Of a stretch of 64,000 nt of DNA, positions 24,231 to 39,300 are shown one piece after another. Numbering within the stretch: position 1 is the stretch's first letter; the number at the start of each line of letters is the position of its first letter. The position numbers and the translations under genes were made by a program. The stretch lies in assembly GCA_000697055.1 (NCBI GenBank), contig JNDT01002246.1, positions 1 to 64,000 of the forward strand, written 5' to 3'. The notes under the pieces are model-generated. The model was not told the origin of the DNA and searched no databases. It saw nothing but the letters and a program-made list of their open reading frames with translations. This DNA comes from Saksenaea vasiformis B4078. Its lineage: Eukaryota; Mucoromycota; Mucoromycetes; Mucorales; Saksenaeaceae.

Positions 24231-27200
24231 TTAGTAACATTGGTATAACATCCGAGGATATTTATACTTACAACTGTAAGGCAAGAGATATGAACTACCT
24301 CCAGAAGGTGTAAAAATGCTTGAACGGTGGCCATGGTATATCATATTATAACAGATACCGTGAATGTTTCGAGATGCGTTTATGTCACGTTGCCATACCG
24401 TGCCACAACTGGTGCAAGTTAACGCAGTATAAAAACTGAGACTCGCAGCGCGAGTTTGTTCCACTGACTTTTCACCACATCGCGAACACACTTGAGAAGT
24501 GTTATATTCGTTTATATCGAAGACGATAAGCCTTCCTTCTCGCTTTGCCTTCTTGAGTAGCTTTCGACAGTTTCCGCCAATCCAACTGGTTTTCCGCCGT
24601 ATTTCCCTCTATCAAAACGACCAGAGCCGAAACCGATGACAGGAACTTTCGATAAATCATTGCTTGTGGACGCCTTTTTCCATTTACTATCATTGACATT
24701 TATAAGAAAAATTAGTTCTCCACTATAATGACATCTTTGATAATTACAAAGTCTTCTCTCTAGTCGGCTCACGTTGATCTAGAGCAGGAGCTTCATGGGT
24801 CGGAATGAGTGGACCAGTTCCAGCAAATTGACGTCGTATGCTATCTCTTCTTCTTCATCTTGGCCGAGGAACGCCATACCATTCACCAAAATCACCATAT
24901 TTTTTGCCGCCGCTTATACACATTAACGAGCTCAGCGTCCATCCGCTGCCTGCCTCTGAAGTTCCTAAAGTTTAAACCTCAATGAAACTGGCGTCTGTAA
25001 AATTCAGTCAATCCATTGAACGCGTCCAAGCTCGACCGCATGTAAGCGCTGGTGCGATCGAAGTCGGCTGTTCTGCTGGTTACGATCGTTCTTTCAATTT
25101 CACCTATGTTCGCTTGATTCTAGGCATTCTGAACTACTCCCACCGTGCGTCTGAAGCCTGCCTTTGTATAGTATTCTGCCGAAGATAGCGAGTGGGTTCA
25201 TGAGGTGCCTGATTTTGTCGTTGTTGATATCGCAGTCGGAGATCGTAACCATGCGCCTGCTCCTCTTCTTGATCTTGCTCTGGTGCCTCCTCGTCACCTT
25301 CGTCTATATATACAATACAAACCAGTTCAGTCATCCATTCCATTCTTTGTACTGCATTAGACCATATTACCGTTAGTGGTTTCCATCACATCAACGTTAT
25401 AAATATCATCGCCCCCACTGCTTGCGACAAATATGCCGGACACACAAGGATCCGCACCCCACATCTTCACATATTGCATCTTCCACTCTTCAAAGTCTGC
25501 AGACGTTAAACCAGGAAGTGCTTCTTCGACATGGACTTGTTTGCGAAAGAGAACCGAGGTGGCATAACCATCTTTAGCAATATGGCCGGAAAAGAAAGAT
25601 GATCTTCTACCATGATCACTATGGTAGAATAGAACTATTGGTTTCGTACCATTCGTAGCATAAACGAAAAGCCAGCGACTTACGTCTCATAGCACCGCAC
25701 CTTGCGTAAATCTAATATGTGACGAATTGTGTTTAATTCTGCAGTACGTGGTTGTATAAGATGGCGCAATCCAGCATGTCGAAGTAACGTCTCACAGGTC
25801 TGATTATCAATGGTAGCATGCTTTTTCGTAAAGCCACGCTTAGGCACTACATTAAATAACCGTTGTTGATTTGCTACCGTAAACAAGTCCGGGCGGAAGC
25901 ACTGATCAAAGAGATGTTGATTGGTCTCAGGATCTTGTAGAAATCTTACTTGAAGTTTGTATCTGCTCCTGTGTCGTAGTAACTAGTTCCTGTAATGGGT
26001 AAATGAGGCATCACCAATGAAATTCATGCGAGCACAATCGAAAGGCTGGCCATTGTTGATTGCAGCAAGCAATCGTCGTGCCAGTCCGTTCCTGTGTCAT
26101 CTCCCGAGTCTTGAATTTTCTTCAAGCTCCCGTATTTGCTGCCTTATCCACCTTATAGAAGCTTCCACGTGGGCATCGCTGGCAATTTTTATTTCTTCAT
26201 TATTGTAGCGTTCAATGTACGTTGCAATAAGATAAGACATCCTTGTGAACAAGCTGACATGTCTTGTTATAAAAGAGGTATCCAAGGTCTTGGTTATTTC
26301 CTCTCCTTCGCCATATCCAAGAATGTCCAGTGGGGTTACGTAGTCAACCAATCTTTGCAGGAGTTCTTGGTTATCGAACGTCTCATTAGCATGGAACCTT
26401 GTAAGGGCATTTTGATAATTCTTTTGACGTTGCTCGTAACTTTCTTGCATAGTAGCAAATGTATCTGTTAATATCGGCGATCTACTAAGTTGAAACGGTG
26501 AAGTTCGTGAGACTCGGTGTACTGTTTTATTCTTGTGAAAAAGAACGAGAAACTATTTTACTAAAAATCCCTCTAGATAACCGAATTCAGCGGAGTGATG
26601 TGTGGTACACTTATGAGGAACTTTGTGTAACATTGAGTTGTTTGGACACAACAGTATCAATAATGGCATTCAGTTGAACGATTTGGTGGTTCATCATTTC
26701 CGTCAACTGGGCTACTTCGTGAGAAACCTCTTGCGACTGGTTGAATTGAGGCTCCCATTGAGCAATTGCATTTTCAGTAGTAACCATTTCATCCCATGTT
26801 GTAAGTTCAATCCAGTGTGCGTTTGTAAGATCGACTTGACTATCAAACTGACGAACAATATCTTGGTCAATATTGCCAATACGCGTGCAGATACGTTCAA
26901 TCTCAATGAGACCGGCCTGCAACTGAGGAAGGTGTTCATGGCCGGTGCGACGTCGATTGATTAAGTCATGAGCCAGAGCGCAAGCTTCATTGAAAGTGTT
27001 ATGCAATCCGAGTTGGCCTTCATGATCGCGTGGAAGTGACCCGACGTATTCGGTCAAGTCTCCCAAAGTAAATAGAGTCTTGAGATCCACTTCTACTTCA
27101 TCCATCACTTCTACTACGGCGCTGTTAACATCTCCGCTGAGTTCAGCGGTGAAAGACAATCTCGCCGGAAATACGGGAGAGAACGATTCGTTGCTTGCCA

Positions 27201-28287
27201 ACACTTCAAAAACATACAGGACCAACTTATCCGCATCAGGTTTTTGTAATTCCTACAGAAATGAATAGACCATTATCAGTAAACTGAAAAACAAGAGTGA
27301 ACATTTCATTCACGTTGGCAATGGCTCGGAGACGGAGAGATATATAATTTGTTAGCCATTGAGTGTAGTCTTGCACGGTTCGATTGATAAATTTTGTGCA
27401 ACATTCAAACGTAGACGAAGAGATTACTTTTCCGTGTGAAAGATCGCCATGGATAAGACGCATCAGACCATCTGGATAACGACTTCTGTAATCGTTGAAG
27501 GAGCGCATGACATCAGTAAGTAATTCACCATGGAATACAGCGTTGTTGGTTGGTTGTTGTTGGCCATTAATCAATTGGAATATTCCGTAAAAGAAATCAT
27601 GCGTATATATTGATGGATGCAATATGTGATTGTCGTGCAATTGATCATACATAGAGTATGTAATGAATAGATGACTCTTGAGGATCACGTCACGCTGGTA
27701 AGCTACCAACTCGTCGACAACATTGACAAACTGCACTTTTTCTTCGTCCCGCATGTTGAATAGTTGAACTAGACCAATCTTTCGGGTGGTTTCTTTTAAC
27801 TTCCCATGTAGTTGACGTTGCAGTACACTGGAGCGCGGAAGGTAATCGGGACAAAGCTTGTTTGATCTTCGGCTATGTTTCCAAGATTCTTCCAATCGGC
27901 CGATTTGCAGACATGTTGGGCATCTTTTAGTGGACGTCTTCCTTGTTGCTTCTTGTCGTGCTTTTGCTGCAGTCCGTTCTCGCGATTTTTCTTGGACAGA
28001 CTGCTTTCTTTTTCTTTTTTCACCAGCAAGCTGCCTTTGAGTACGCTGCTGGGCCTGCGCACTAGACTCGGGCTGTTCACCTTCCTCAGGCTCTTGAAAA
28101 CCTTCTCGCACTATGGTTCAAAATAGAAAGTAAGGTAAAGTCATATATTACTGAGCCTTTTACTTGACATACTTTCTTGGATTTCCATCTCTCGACGTTT
28201 CTTGACCTTTTTATAGTGGATTATTTGAGCCACCGTCATACCCTCATAGTCATGTCTGTCAGGAACTGATGTAGATGGCTCTGACAT
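24231..28287 (-). pseudogene. Fanzor copy A (eukaryotic TnpB-like RNA-guided nuclease), decayed
   Basis: Minus strand. Exons 28173-28287 and 27314-28110 join cleanly and encode a charged N-terminus, a zinc-knuckle-like CPTC..(16)..S.KLCP module and the Fanzor helical region. A third exon starts at 27252 and stays open to a stop at 26611. Further blocks match copies B and C in order: RHVSLFTRMSYLIATYIE (about 26200), NGLARRLLAAIN (about 26050), RLFNVVPKRGFTKKHATIDN (about 25830), DGYATSVLF, the RuvC-I region GADPC with Asp at 25450-25452, RNFRGRQRMDAELVN (about 24950), GFGSGRFDRG, then INEYNTSQVCSRCG and C..C..WQRDINASRN. The C-terminal half has several in-frame stops and frameshifts (for example before RNFRGR, after RRQK and after GGKPVG), so it is most likely dead, although introns blur the count. 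The RuvC Glu and Asp and the four-Cys ribbon remain readable. Confidence 0.85.
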
Positions 28288-29066
28288 TGCTGAAGAGACA
28301 ATATCAAAATATGAAGGTGGTATTAATGAAGCATAGAAAGACCCGTAAAAGAAGAGGACGAAGAGAAAAAAGAAAGAGAGCGCTAGATGAACTATCAGTA
28401 AAGGAGAAGAGCTTATTTATCAGAATGATTTTCATTGTTCTTTCATGCAGAATACCGTTTTCATTGTTATTGTACTGAGAACAGCGGCTTTTATCTATTC
28501 TCATCCATTGAAAGCTATTGTATTTTCTAATATATTATTGGTTTCTCTCATGATTATTGGTATCTTCCACCGCTACAGGAAGTTACCTGCAACTAGCTTG
28601 AAAAATTTTGAGAACCTGGATGCCTTGAGAAAATTTTAGCGGCCACCAAAGAATCCAAGAAGTTGATGGAGATGAGGCCGGAAATGTGGTGTAACCTGCG
28701 CATTCTTTTAGAACAAATGGCTTCTTGGATGACTAACCCACTTTCAAAAAAGACTTCTGGACGATATAGGCTTATTAAAAAAGGAACAACGAACAGAGAA
28801 TTGGTTTTTTGTTATTATGGATGGATAAAGTACCGCTCAGAACGCAATAAAGCACACGTCTAATATTCCTTCTTGGTCCGTCTGAGCTGTGTTAATCAAG
28901 ACGTCCAAATCTGGACGAAAACTCTGTCTCAATTTGAGTTTTTGTCCGTGAAAAAACTGTAATATACAAAACATTATGCTAGGTACCTTTTTCTGTTTTC
29001 CCATTTTATTTTTCTTCACAAGGTAAAGGTATAATGAAATACAATGTACCAGCCACCGCTTACTTA
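28288..29066. other. Region between Fanzor copy A and GFA1
   Basis: 780 bp, AT-rich. It should hold the left end of the Fanzor A element and the 3' flank of GFA1. Two open frames on the plus strand (28445-28639 and 28663-28863) look protein-like over short runs but have no start context, splice joins or family motifs. I do not call them genes. Confidence 0.4.
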
Positions 29067-31619
<2,553 letters not shown>

Positions 31620-32678
31620 AACGCAGAGAAAAAGGCTTGATAAGAAAATAAACGACTTGGGAAAAATAGAAAAAAATTATCACGTTTGCTTTTATAGGCA
31701 ATTTCTCCAGCTTTGCTTTTTATGCTGTTAGGGTGCGAGCATTCCGCGGAAGAGCGAATGAAGGGGGATTCCGCGGTTTCCACATGGAGGTACAAAGGGC
31801 CCTGTCAGATTCCGAGGATCTCTGATAAGGAAGGCTTCCCTCATCGATAGCATGGCTTAGCCATGTGCTTCCATTTTAATCAAAATAATAGAACGCCGTT
31901 GTGAACTTTTCTCTCTCTCTATGTGTGTCTCATCCACTAAGGCATAGTTCACTCTATTTATCAGGCATGAATCAGCTGTAGTAATAGATGTTTCAAGGAT
32001 AATAACTAGTTGTGCATTCAACATTGAACTCTCATTAGTAACAATGGATGGTATATTGGATAATTTTAGGCAAGGGCGAAGTAGATGTACATGTTCCTGT
32101 CTACCACTGTTAGTAATCCACGACTGGTGCTCCCGGCGGAACAACACCAATGTCTATTTTTGTATGGCAGGAATTAGAAAGAAATCCGGGCATAGGTGCT
32201 TGTGTTCAATAACGATAATAATAGGCACAATCTGGCATTAAAGATCTCTCCCAACTTCGTGTAACGGCAATGCCTGCGATAGAGGTCCTGTCCAATGGAC
32301 ATAGGGGCCACCACAGAGTTTCCGAGTAAAACATCCCCTTAAGAGGTTGATGGATGGATCGGTAAGCGAAGTTTCTATTATTATGTCAACTGATGTAACC
32401 CGTTTGTTCGGCAACCCAGTAATAGTAGCTAGGGCCGAACTCCACGACTTTTTGACAATACCAGTTATTCAGGTGACTGCACTTCCCCCTTTCAAGACAC
32501 CGTGGCCCCCCTCATGCCGTTGATAACGGCAGGCGTTATTCTTCGGTCATGTCGCGTAGCCGTAAGCACCATAAGGACGCTTAAAAGAAACTCATGACGC
32601 ATGTAGTCGGTCAATGGCTTGCGATCGCCTCCAATTCTTGGTAAATCATTTCCTCCATTTCTGCTACACCGGACATAT
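31620..32678. other. Divergent promoter region between GFA1 and the ABC transporter gene
   Basis: About 1.06 kb between two divergently transcribed genes. It must carry both promoters. I see no clear TATA element, gene or repeat. Confidence 0.5.
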
Positions 32679-35280
32679 ATGACCCAGCGGCAAAACCAAG
32701 AGACGCGTCGAATCTTCAAAACAGCTGCTGTCGTGTTTCAATCTTCTCCAGCAAGAGCATGTTTATCCCTGACGGCAACATGTCGACTAGCTTGGCCTTT
32801 ATTACCGATAAAAACTGTTCACTGTGAAGCACAGTCGTTTGGCCAAGTGAAGTCGGCGACTGTAGTTGTTAAACCTCGTCTTGTGAATATAAGGACAGGA
32901 ATTGAGGCGCCACGATCGCTACTGAAAGAAATTTGGCGACTTGTAAAGCCTGACCTTCTCCTTTTGTGCTATATCATTATTACTGCTGTAGCTGCAGCGA
33001 TCGTCCATTTGCAAACACCCGTTATCACTGGTGAATTAGTCAACGTCTTGGCTGCAAGTGTTCAAAAAGGTGTTGGAGCGCTTGCTATTCAGGATTTGAA
33101 CGATCCTGCCTTGAAGCTGTTCGGTCTCTTGTCAGCTCAAGGTTTGTTAACATTTGCGCATATCTCACTCGTGGCTATCTTTGGAGAAAATGTTGCAAAG
33201 CGCTTACGGGCGCAGCTCTTCTCGGCCATCGTGCAACAAGATATGTCTTTCTTTGACTCTCATCGCAGTGGTGAACTTGTTAGTCGATTAACGACGGATG
33301 TCGCGGATTTCAAGGTACCTCGGAAAAAAGGAGTTCAGTCGTCCTCTCATACCCTCTATAGCATACTTTCAAACAAGTGGTTACTCAGGGCCTCAAATCC
33401 ATCACGCAAACAGTTGGATCTGCTATCCATCTCTTCCAGATATCTGCATCATTGACCTTGACCATGCTTGCTACCATGCCTGCACTCTATATTTTGTTAA
33501 ATATCTACGGTACTTACTTACGTAAATTAAGCAAGCATGGAAAAGGATTGGATGGTATTGCCAGCGGTGTAGCAGGAGAGGTAAGCACGGGTATCAGCCG
33601 ACACGTAAAGAAAAAATCCACTAAACGACTCGACAAGGTTGTCTCTAATATGCGTACTGTCCGAGCTTTTGCCGCAGAAGAGAGAGAGATGGAACATTAT
33701 GGAAGTGTGTGCAGCCAGGTTTCTTCGGCAAACAAATGGATGGGATTCCATATCGGCCTTTTCCAAGGTAAAAATAAATGTAGATAGTGCGATTACGAAA
33801 TGGCAATAGGTTTAACGAATATTTCTATCGGATGCATGGTAAGTGCATAGATCGGGTGGATAATAAGAATAGCTTCATGTTCATTGTAATAGATCCTTAT
33901 GGTTCTTTACTGTGGTGGTTCCTTGGTCGTACGCAATGAATTAACGACTGGCGATCTCATGTCGTAAGTCGTGGTGATGAGTTTTTGTGCCTTGGATGTT
34001 CATATGCCATAGTTATATGATTTCAACACAGACAGCACAGCAATCATTAGGTACAGCGTGAATGATGGAGCTCCGAATTTACTTTTACTTCCATCTCTGC
34101 AGTGTCTCTCGGTGTTCTTTTCGGACAGACAATCAAGGCAACAGCCTCCGCAACGCGTGTTTTCGAATTTATTCATATGTATCCAGATGTACCACTCAAG
34201 GGTGGCCTGATCCTGGATGACGTGAAAGGAAATGTCAGTTTTAGAGATGTCCAGTTCTACTATCCATCAAGACCCGATCATCAAGTCCTCGACCGATTCA
34301 GCCTCGATATACCTCAAGGGACAACAGTGGCACTGTGTGGTCATTCAGGTGAGAACAGCTATCGATATTGGTAGCCGTACGTTAATGTTGGGAAAAAGGC
34401 AGCGGAAAATCGACGATTGCAGCTTTATTAGAGCGATTCTATGAACCCTCTAGTGGCAACGTGTATCTCGATGGTCACGATTTGACAACATTGGATCCAT
34501 CCTGGCTGAGGAACCATATTGGATTTATTAATCAAGGTAAACAATGGAAAAGTATATGCAACTCAGTCTCATGAGGGCGACCGGTAGAACCTGTGCTTTT
34601 TGCAACTTCTATTCTTGAGAACATCCGTTACGGTCGTCCCGATGCTACTGAAGAAGAAGTGCGTGAAGCCGCGCGCAAAGCCAATGCGGAATCATTTATT
34701 GAAAGCTTCCCCGATGGATACAATACACTTGTGGGAGAGCGAGGTGCATCTCTTTCTGGCGGTCAGAAACAACGTCTGGCAATTGCGCGAGCAATTTTGA
34801 AGGATCCACAGGTACAAAAGAAACGGACGTACCAAATGAATAACCTGCAAGTTCTGTACAGATTCTGATTTTGGATGAAGCAACATCAGCATTGGACAGT
34901 AAGATTTAATTTATAAGGTAGATGCCAGCTATAACCTCTATTGTAGCCCATTCCGAAAAAATGGTTCAGGACGCTTTGGACAAATTAATGGAGGGACGAA
35001 CGGTCCTCGTGATTGCTCATCGTCTGTCAACTATTCGTGCAGCAGGTAATAAGAAACAGAGTAAGGCGCCGAATCGTACTAAAATCAGTCTATCCGTTAA
35101 AGATATGATAGTCGTCATGGGTCGAGTACCTGGGAACATCGTAGAAAAGGGTGCGTAAATGAGAATTTAGTTTTTATGCACTCAACCGTTCGTTTAGGGA
35201 CGCACGAACAACTGATGCTGCAAGGAGCGACTTACTTTAGACTACATAATCAATTGGTTAATGCAGACCAAGAGTTGTAA
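32679..35280 (+). CDS. Mitochondrial ABC half-transporter, ABCB8/MDL-like
   Basis: Thirteen exons: 32679-33314, 33362-33580, 33638-33767, 33810-33838, 33893-33963, 34013-34050, 34103-34348, 34399-34536, 34588-34811, 34862-34898, 34947-35045, 35103-35150, 35198-35280. They give 665 residues. Residues 1-60 are Arg/Ala/Ser-rich with few acids, a mitochondrial presequence. One transmembrane domain follows ([64 protein letters not shown]), then the ATPase domain with Walker A GHSGSGKST (split by intron 7), [14 protein letters not shown], Walker [13 protein letters not shown] and the switch [11 protein letters not shown]. The segment order matches ABCB8 and fungal relatives of the inner membrane, linked to iron or potassium handling in animals. 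Transport substrate in fungi is unproven. The intron at 33581-33637 is 57 bp and free of stops, so its retention would keep the frame. Confidence 0.92.
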
Positions 35281-36337
35281 TAGGATGCAGTTTGCGGCCC
35301 CTTTCCGAGAGGAGTGGGGCGAGAAAGAAGTACTTTCTTACCATAGATCTCACAAATCGTGAATTTTATAAACAAGGACAAAAATCATCTGCAGTTAAAT
35401 TGCTAGCTGTAGCATAAACGCGAAGCAACAAGGGGCCATATCACTACTTTCGCTAAGCACGTTTTAGATAGATAGCATCTGATTTTGTATCAGCAAATTT
35501 AACCACATTTGACCGGACTGAGACCCATATGAGGGTTTACAAACTACAACATTTTGACAAGTTTTCATTCCTTGACTATTTTGCTGATTTCAGTTTCGTA
35601 GATTAGAGTTTAATCTTTCCTTAGTGTAGTGCTGTGCAGAGTAACTTGGATATCCTTGTCTTAGTGCGTACGGAGGGAGATATCCGCTTCAGCTCGTTAA
35701 CTAATGCGCTTTCTCTGCATCTATTCATCATGGGTTGGTTATCTCATATACTAACCCTTTTAAAAAAAGATTTTTGAATGTCGTTCATGCATTATGTCTT
35801 GAGAACTGTACCCTTGCATAGTTTGACAGGTGACACAGTTGTAGTGTTACCAAAGTGGCAGAATCTAAACGACAGAACAGGGCGTCTCATAGAATTATCG
35901 ATAAGCTGGTTCGTCTTGTTTCACTGACACGCTACATGGTTGGTGGTTTAACTTCATATAACAAGCAATGTCTAGTATCCTGATTTTTTAAGTCAGGGGA
36001 AAAGGAAGCACATGTTGGATATTAGTTGGTCTTTTTGTACTGAGTTTTCGGACTTTTTCTTTGTCTCCCACGGTTGCCATGACATGCGTCTCAATGACGA
36101 GCATCTCTCTTTGCATGGACAGCAATGGGTGAGTTGACATGGTTTTAAATAAACACAACGCTGCATATTCGTCAGCTATCTTTTCTTTGCTACAAAATAA
36201 AAGAAGCTACTTAAAAAAGTAAAAAGAAAAAGCACGCAACAGCAAAAGGAAAGGAAAAGTGAGGGAAAATCAATTTTTCCCTGCTTTTCTTTCTATTCCG
36301 TTTTTTCATTTTTTTTTTCCCTTTGACTTTGACGACT
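35281..36337. other. Intergenic region before the BEM2-like gene
   Basis: About 1.06 kb with the 3' flank of the ABC transporter and the promoter of the large RhoGAP gene. The last 150 bases are rich in A and T runs, typical of a fungal core promoter. No gene recognised. Confidence 0.5.
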
Positions 36338-39300
36338 ATGTCGAAAAAGTCAAAGTTGCACAGTAATACTTCACGTTTGCCAGAAGAAGAGCCGCCAAAC
36401 GTCCGTGGGAATACATTTTCCTCGCTCAAAAATCGTTTATTCTCTTCTGGCAGTAACAAGACCAACGTACCATCGCAAACGGATCGTAACGATTCGTCAC
36501 GCTCCGACATTCTACGTCCATCACCTACGACTACCCGCTCGCAGTGTTTATTTCAACGATCGTCTCCCTCGATTGACATTGCTTCTTCTACCAGAAATGA
36601 CTCTGCGGATCCCTCATCTGCCTCGTTTTCGAAATCCTATGAAGATCGACATCACTCTGAACTATCGCGACCAGTAACGCCTGTTCGACCTGTTTCGGTC
36701 ATGGATTTGGAACGATACAATGCAGGTCTAGAAAATGCTATAGTTGCACGTCGACGAAACGATTCCAATGACAAAAAACGAGTTAGTTTAATTGTCATCA
36801 AAGAAGGTTACCTGTACAAAAAGACCGACTATCGAGCATTTCATATGGCATCTAGACTCGATCGAGGCTGGAAGTTATATCGCGTTGTTTTACGTGGACA
36901 TAAACTCTATCTTTACAAAGTGCCATCCGAATCACCACTTAAATCACTTTTTCCCGTACCAAAAGATCATCATCATCACCAGCAGACGCTTCAGCTATCT
37001 CTTTCAAACAGCAGTCTGAGTAGTAGCAGCATGTCGCAAATCACACCTTCGTCTACAACAGGAGGACTGGCAATAACGTCAGGAGGATTGCTGATGATGA
37101 CCGTGGCCGGTACTGTCTTGTTGGAGTCCACTGAATTTGACAACGAAGCACGGACTGTCTTATTCGGGCCAATGCAAAAGTCTTACGTTTATGGTGCAAC
37201 GTTGACTGAGCTTGACAGGCAATCAATGCATGCCAAACATCCAGTCTGTCTTTTGATTTTTGCAAAAGAAGTGTTTATTTGCAAACGAACAAACAATCAA
37301 TGGAAGATCGACTTTCGCTTATTGTTACACCATCTGAGAGTAGATGCATTGCCAAGCGATTTAACCGACAGCACGGATTCCGCACCTACCACACCGCGAT
37401 CGCTCACAGACAGCGGATCTGTGCTGTCTTTTGAGTCCGACTCACGTTCCACAGATCACTGCACGTTCGGGTTCTCTCTTTCCATCATCAATCAACCCTC
37501 CGTTCGCTTCCTCTTTAGTTCTTCCTCTCGGGAAATCTCTATGGCGTGGACTGCAGCGTTTCGAAAGACACAACGACTTCTTGCAGAAGAAATGGAAAAT
37601 GACAGCAACAAGGAAAAAGAAGAGGATAATGAGGATGTGAAAGCCAGCGGGCCTGGCCAAGAGCATCTTAACGGCGGAATCGATGTATCGTTGGACGGCG
37701 TACAGCATCATCTACAATTGGTAGTAGACCCGTCGCGACCAGGGCGCTCCATTCAAGGCGGCCCTGTCGAGGCTTTGGTTCATGAATTACTGCTTCAAAC
37801 TCAGACTGACGCCAGCGTGGCTGATGACTTTTCTGAAGCGTTTTTGCTCACTTACCCCATGTTCACCACATCGAGTCGAGTGTTTGAGGAATTGAGGAAT
37901 TATCTTACGTGTGCACAAGAGGAGTTGGATGGCGAGCAACAAGAAAAATTACTGATACGTGCTCTGACGATTTTCAGTCTATGTTGTCTACAGTACCCGC
38001 AAGATGTGGTGGGTGATGTCGCTTCGGGTATGATAGAAATTCTGGAAAGCGACCTTTACCAAGAAAAAGCCTCAGAAGCCGTGCAGCAGAAAGGATTAGA
38101 GGTGAAGGAGCTGGTTCTCGAGACAGTGACGGAAAATGGCAAGGTATGCGAGCAGCCGAAAACCGCAGTGGATGCATGGGAAGGCCGTGTCATTGAGAAC
38201 ATTCGTGCAAGTGATAATGAAGACAAATGGATCAACCTTTCCAATATTTTCATTCGAGGGCTTACGCCGACGCTTTTCCTCAGCATCCATCCTGATCGAT
38301 TTGCAGAGCAAATTTATCTCTTCCATCTATGGTTACACAAACAACATCAACAACAATTGAAAAGTCCATCATCGTACCTACCAAGACCACAAATCTCTGC
38401 ACAGATGCTCAATTCGCTTCTTTTCACAACCACGACGCCTCATTTCCTTACAAAACTTATTCGCAACCATATTTTGGTCGATTCGCAACAGAGAACGCCA
38501 GAGATCGAGAGTGGTACATTGCGGCGATCACGGCTGATAGAGCACTGGATCCGTGTGGGTATACATCTGCTGCGTTTGGGAGACATGACAGGATGGTGTG
38601 CCGTCGCCATGGGGATATGTTCTGTTGGTGTTGTTCGATTGAAGGAGTCGTGGAAATCCGTGGAACGTGGCTTGGTCGTCGTTGTGATGCAAGAATGGGT
38701 ACATATGTTAGCGGATCATGGTCTGTTTATGCAAGAAGTGTGGGTTGAAGGATGGGAGCTCGATGTGATCAAGCAGTACGCGGAAGTTCTGAAGCCGCGC
38801 ACAGAAGGACTTTCCTTCTTCGGCACAACGAAACAAGCCGTTGATCGGCTTCGGCGGCACGTTGCCATTCAGTTGGGTCCGACCACTGTCAATTTTGGGG
38901 CATTCTGGCAGATCTTTGATACAGTACGTCATGGCTTGGCGAGCTGGACGACAGAAATAGCACCTGCAGGAGACAAAATGGAAGCGCCGTTTGACGTTGT
39001 GGGACCTCTGCAAGCCTATTTTGAGCATTCGGTGACAGAATTAGCATCGGTCCCTTATGATTACAAGTGCCTGCAGGAATGTTCTTTAGCTTGTGAACCA
39101 CGTATCTTTGGGCAACGCTTTGGCGGGTATCACAAGTTAAATTCACTGCATGGCAGCGATGTTGCACCACCGTCGTCTTCCCCTCTGACGTTTCCCGACG
39201 TTATCGATGACTGCCGCCTGTTCCAGCAAACGCGGGCGCCGGAGAATACAGCGGGGTCGTCATTCAAGTCGCACACACGCAAGAAGAGTTCGAACCAAAG

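Noticed and set aside
28445..28863. Two plus-strand open frames upstream of Fanzor copy A
   Set aside because: Protein-like only over short runs, no splice joins or homology, and they lie where the element's left end should be.
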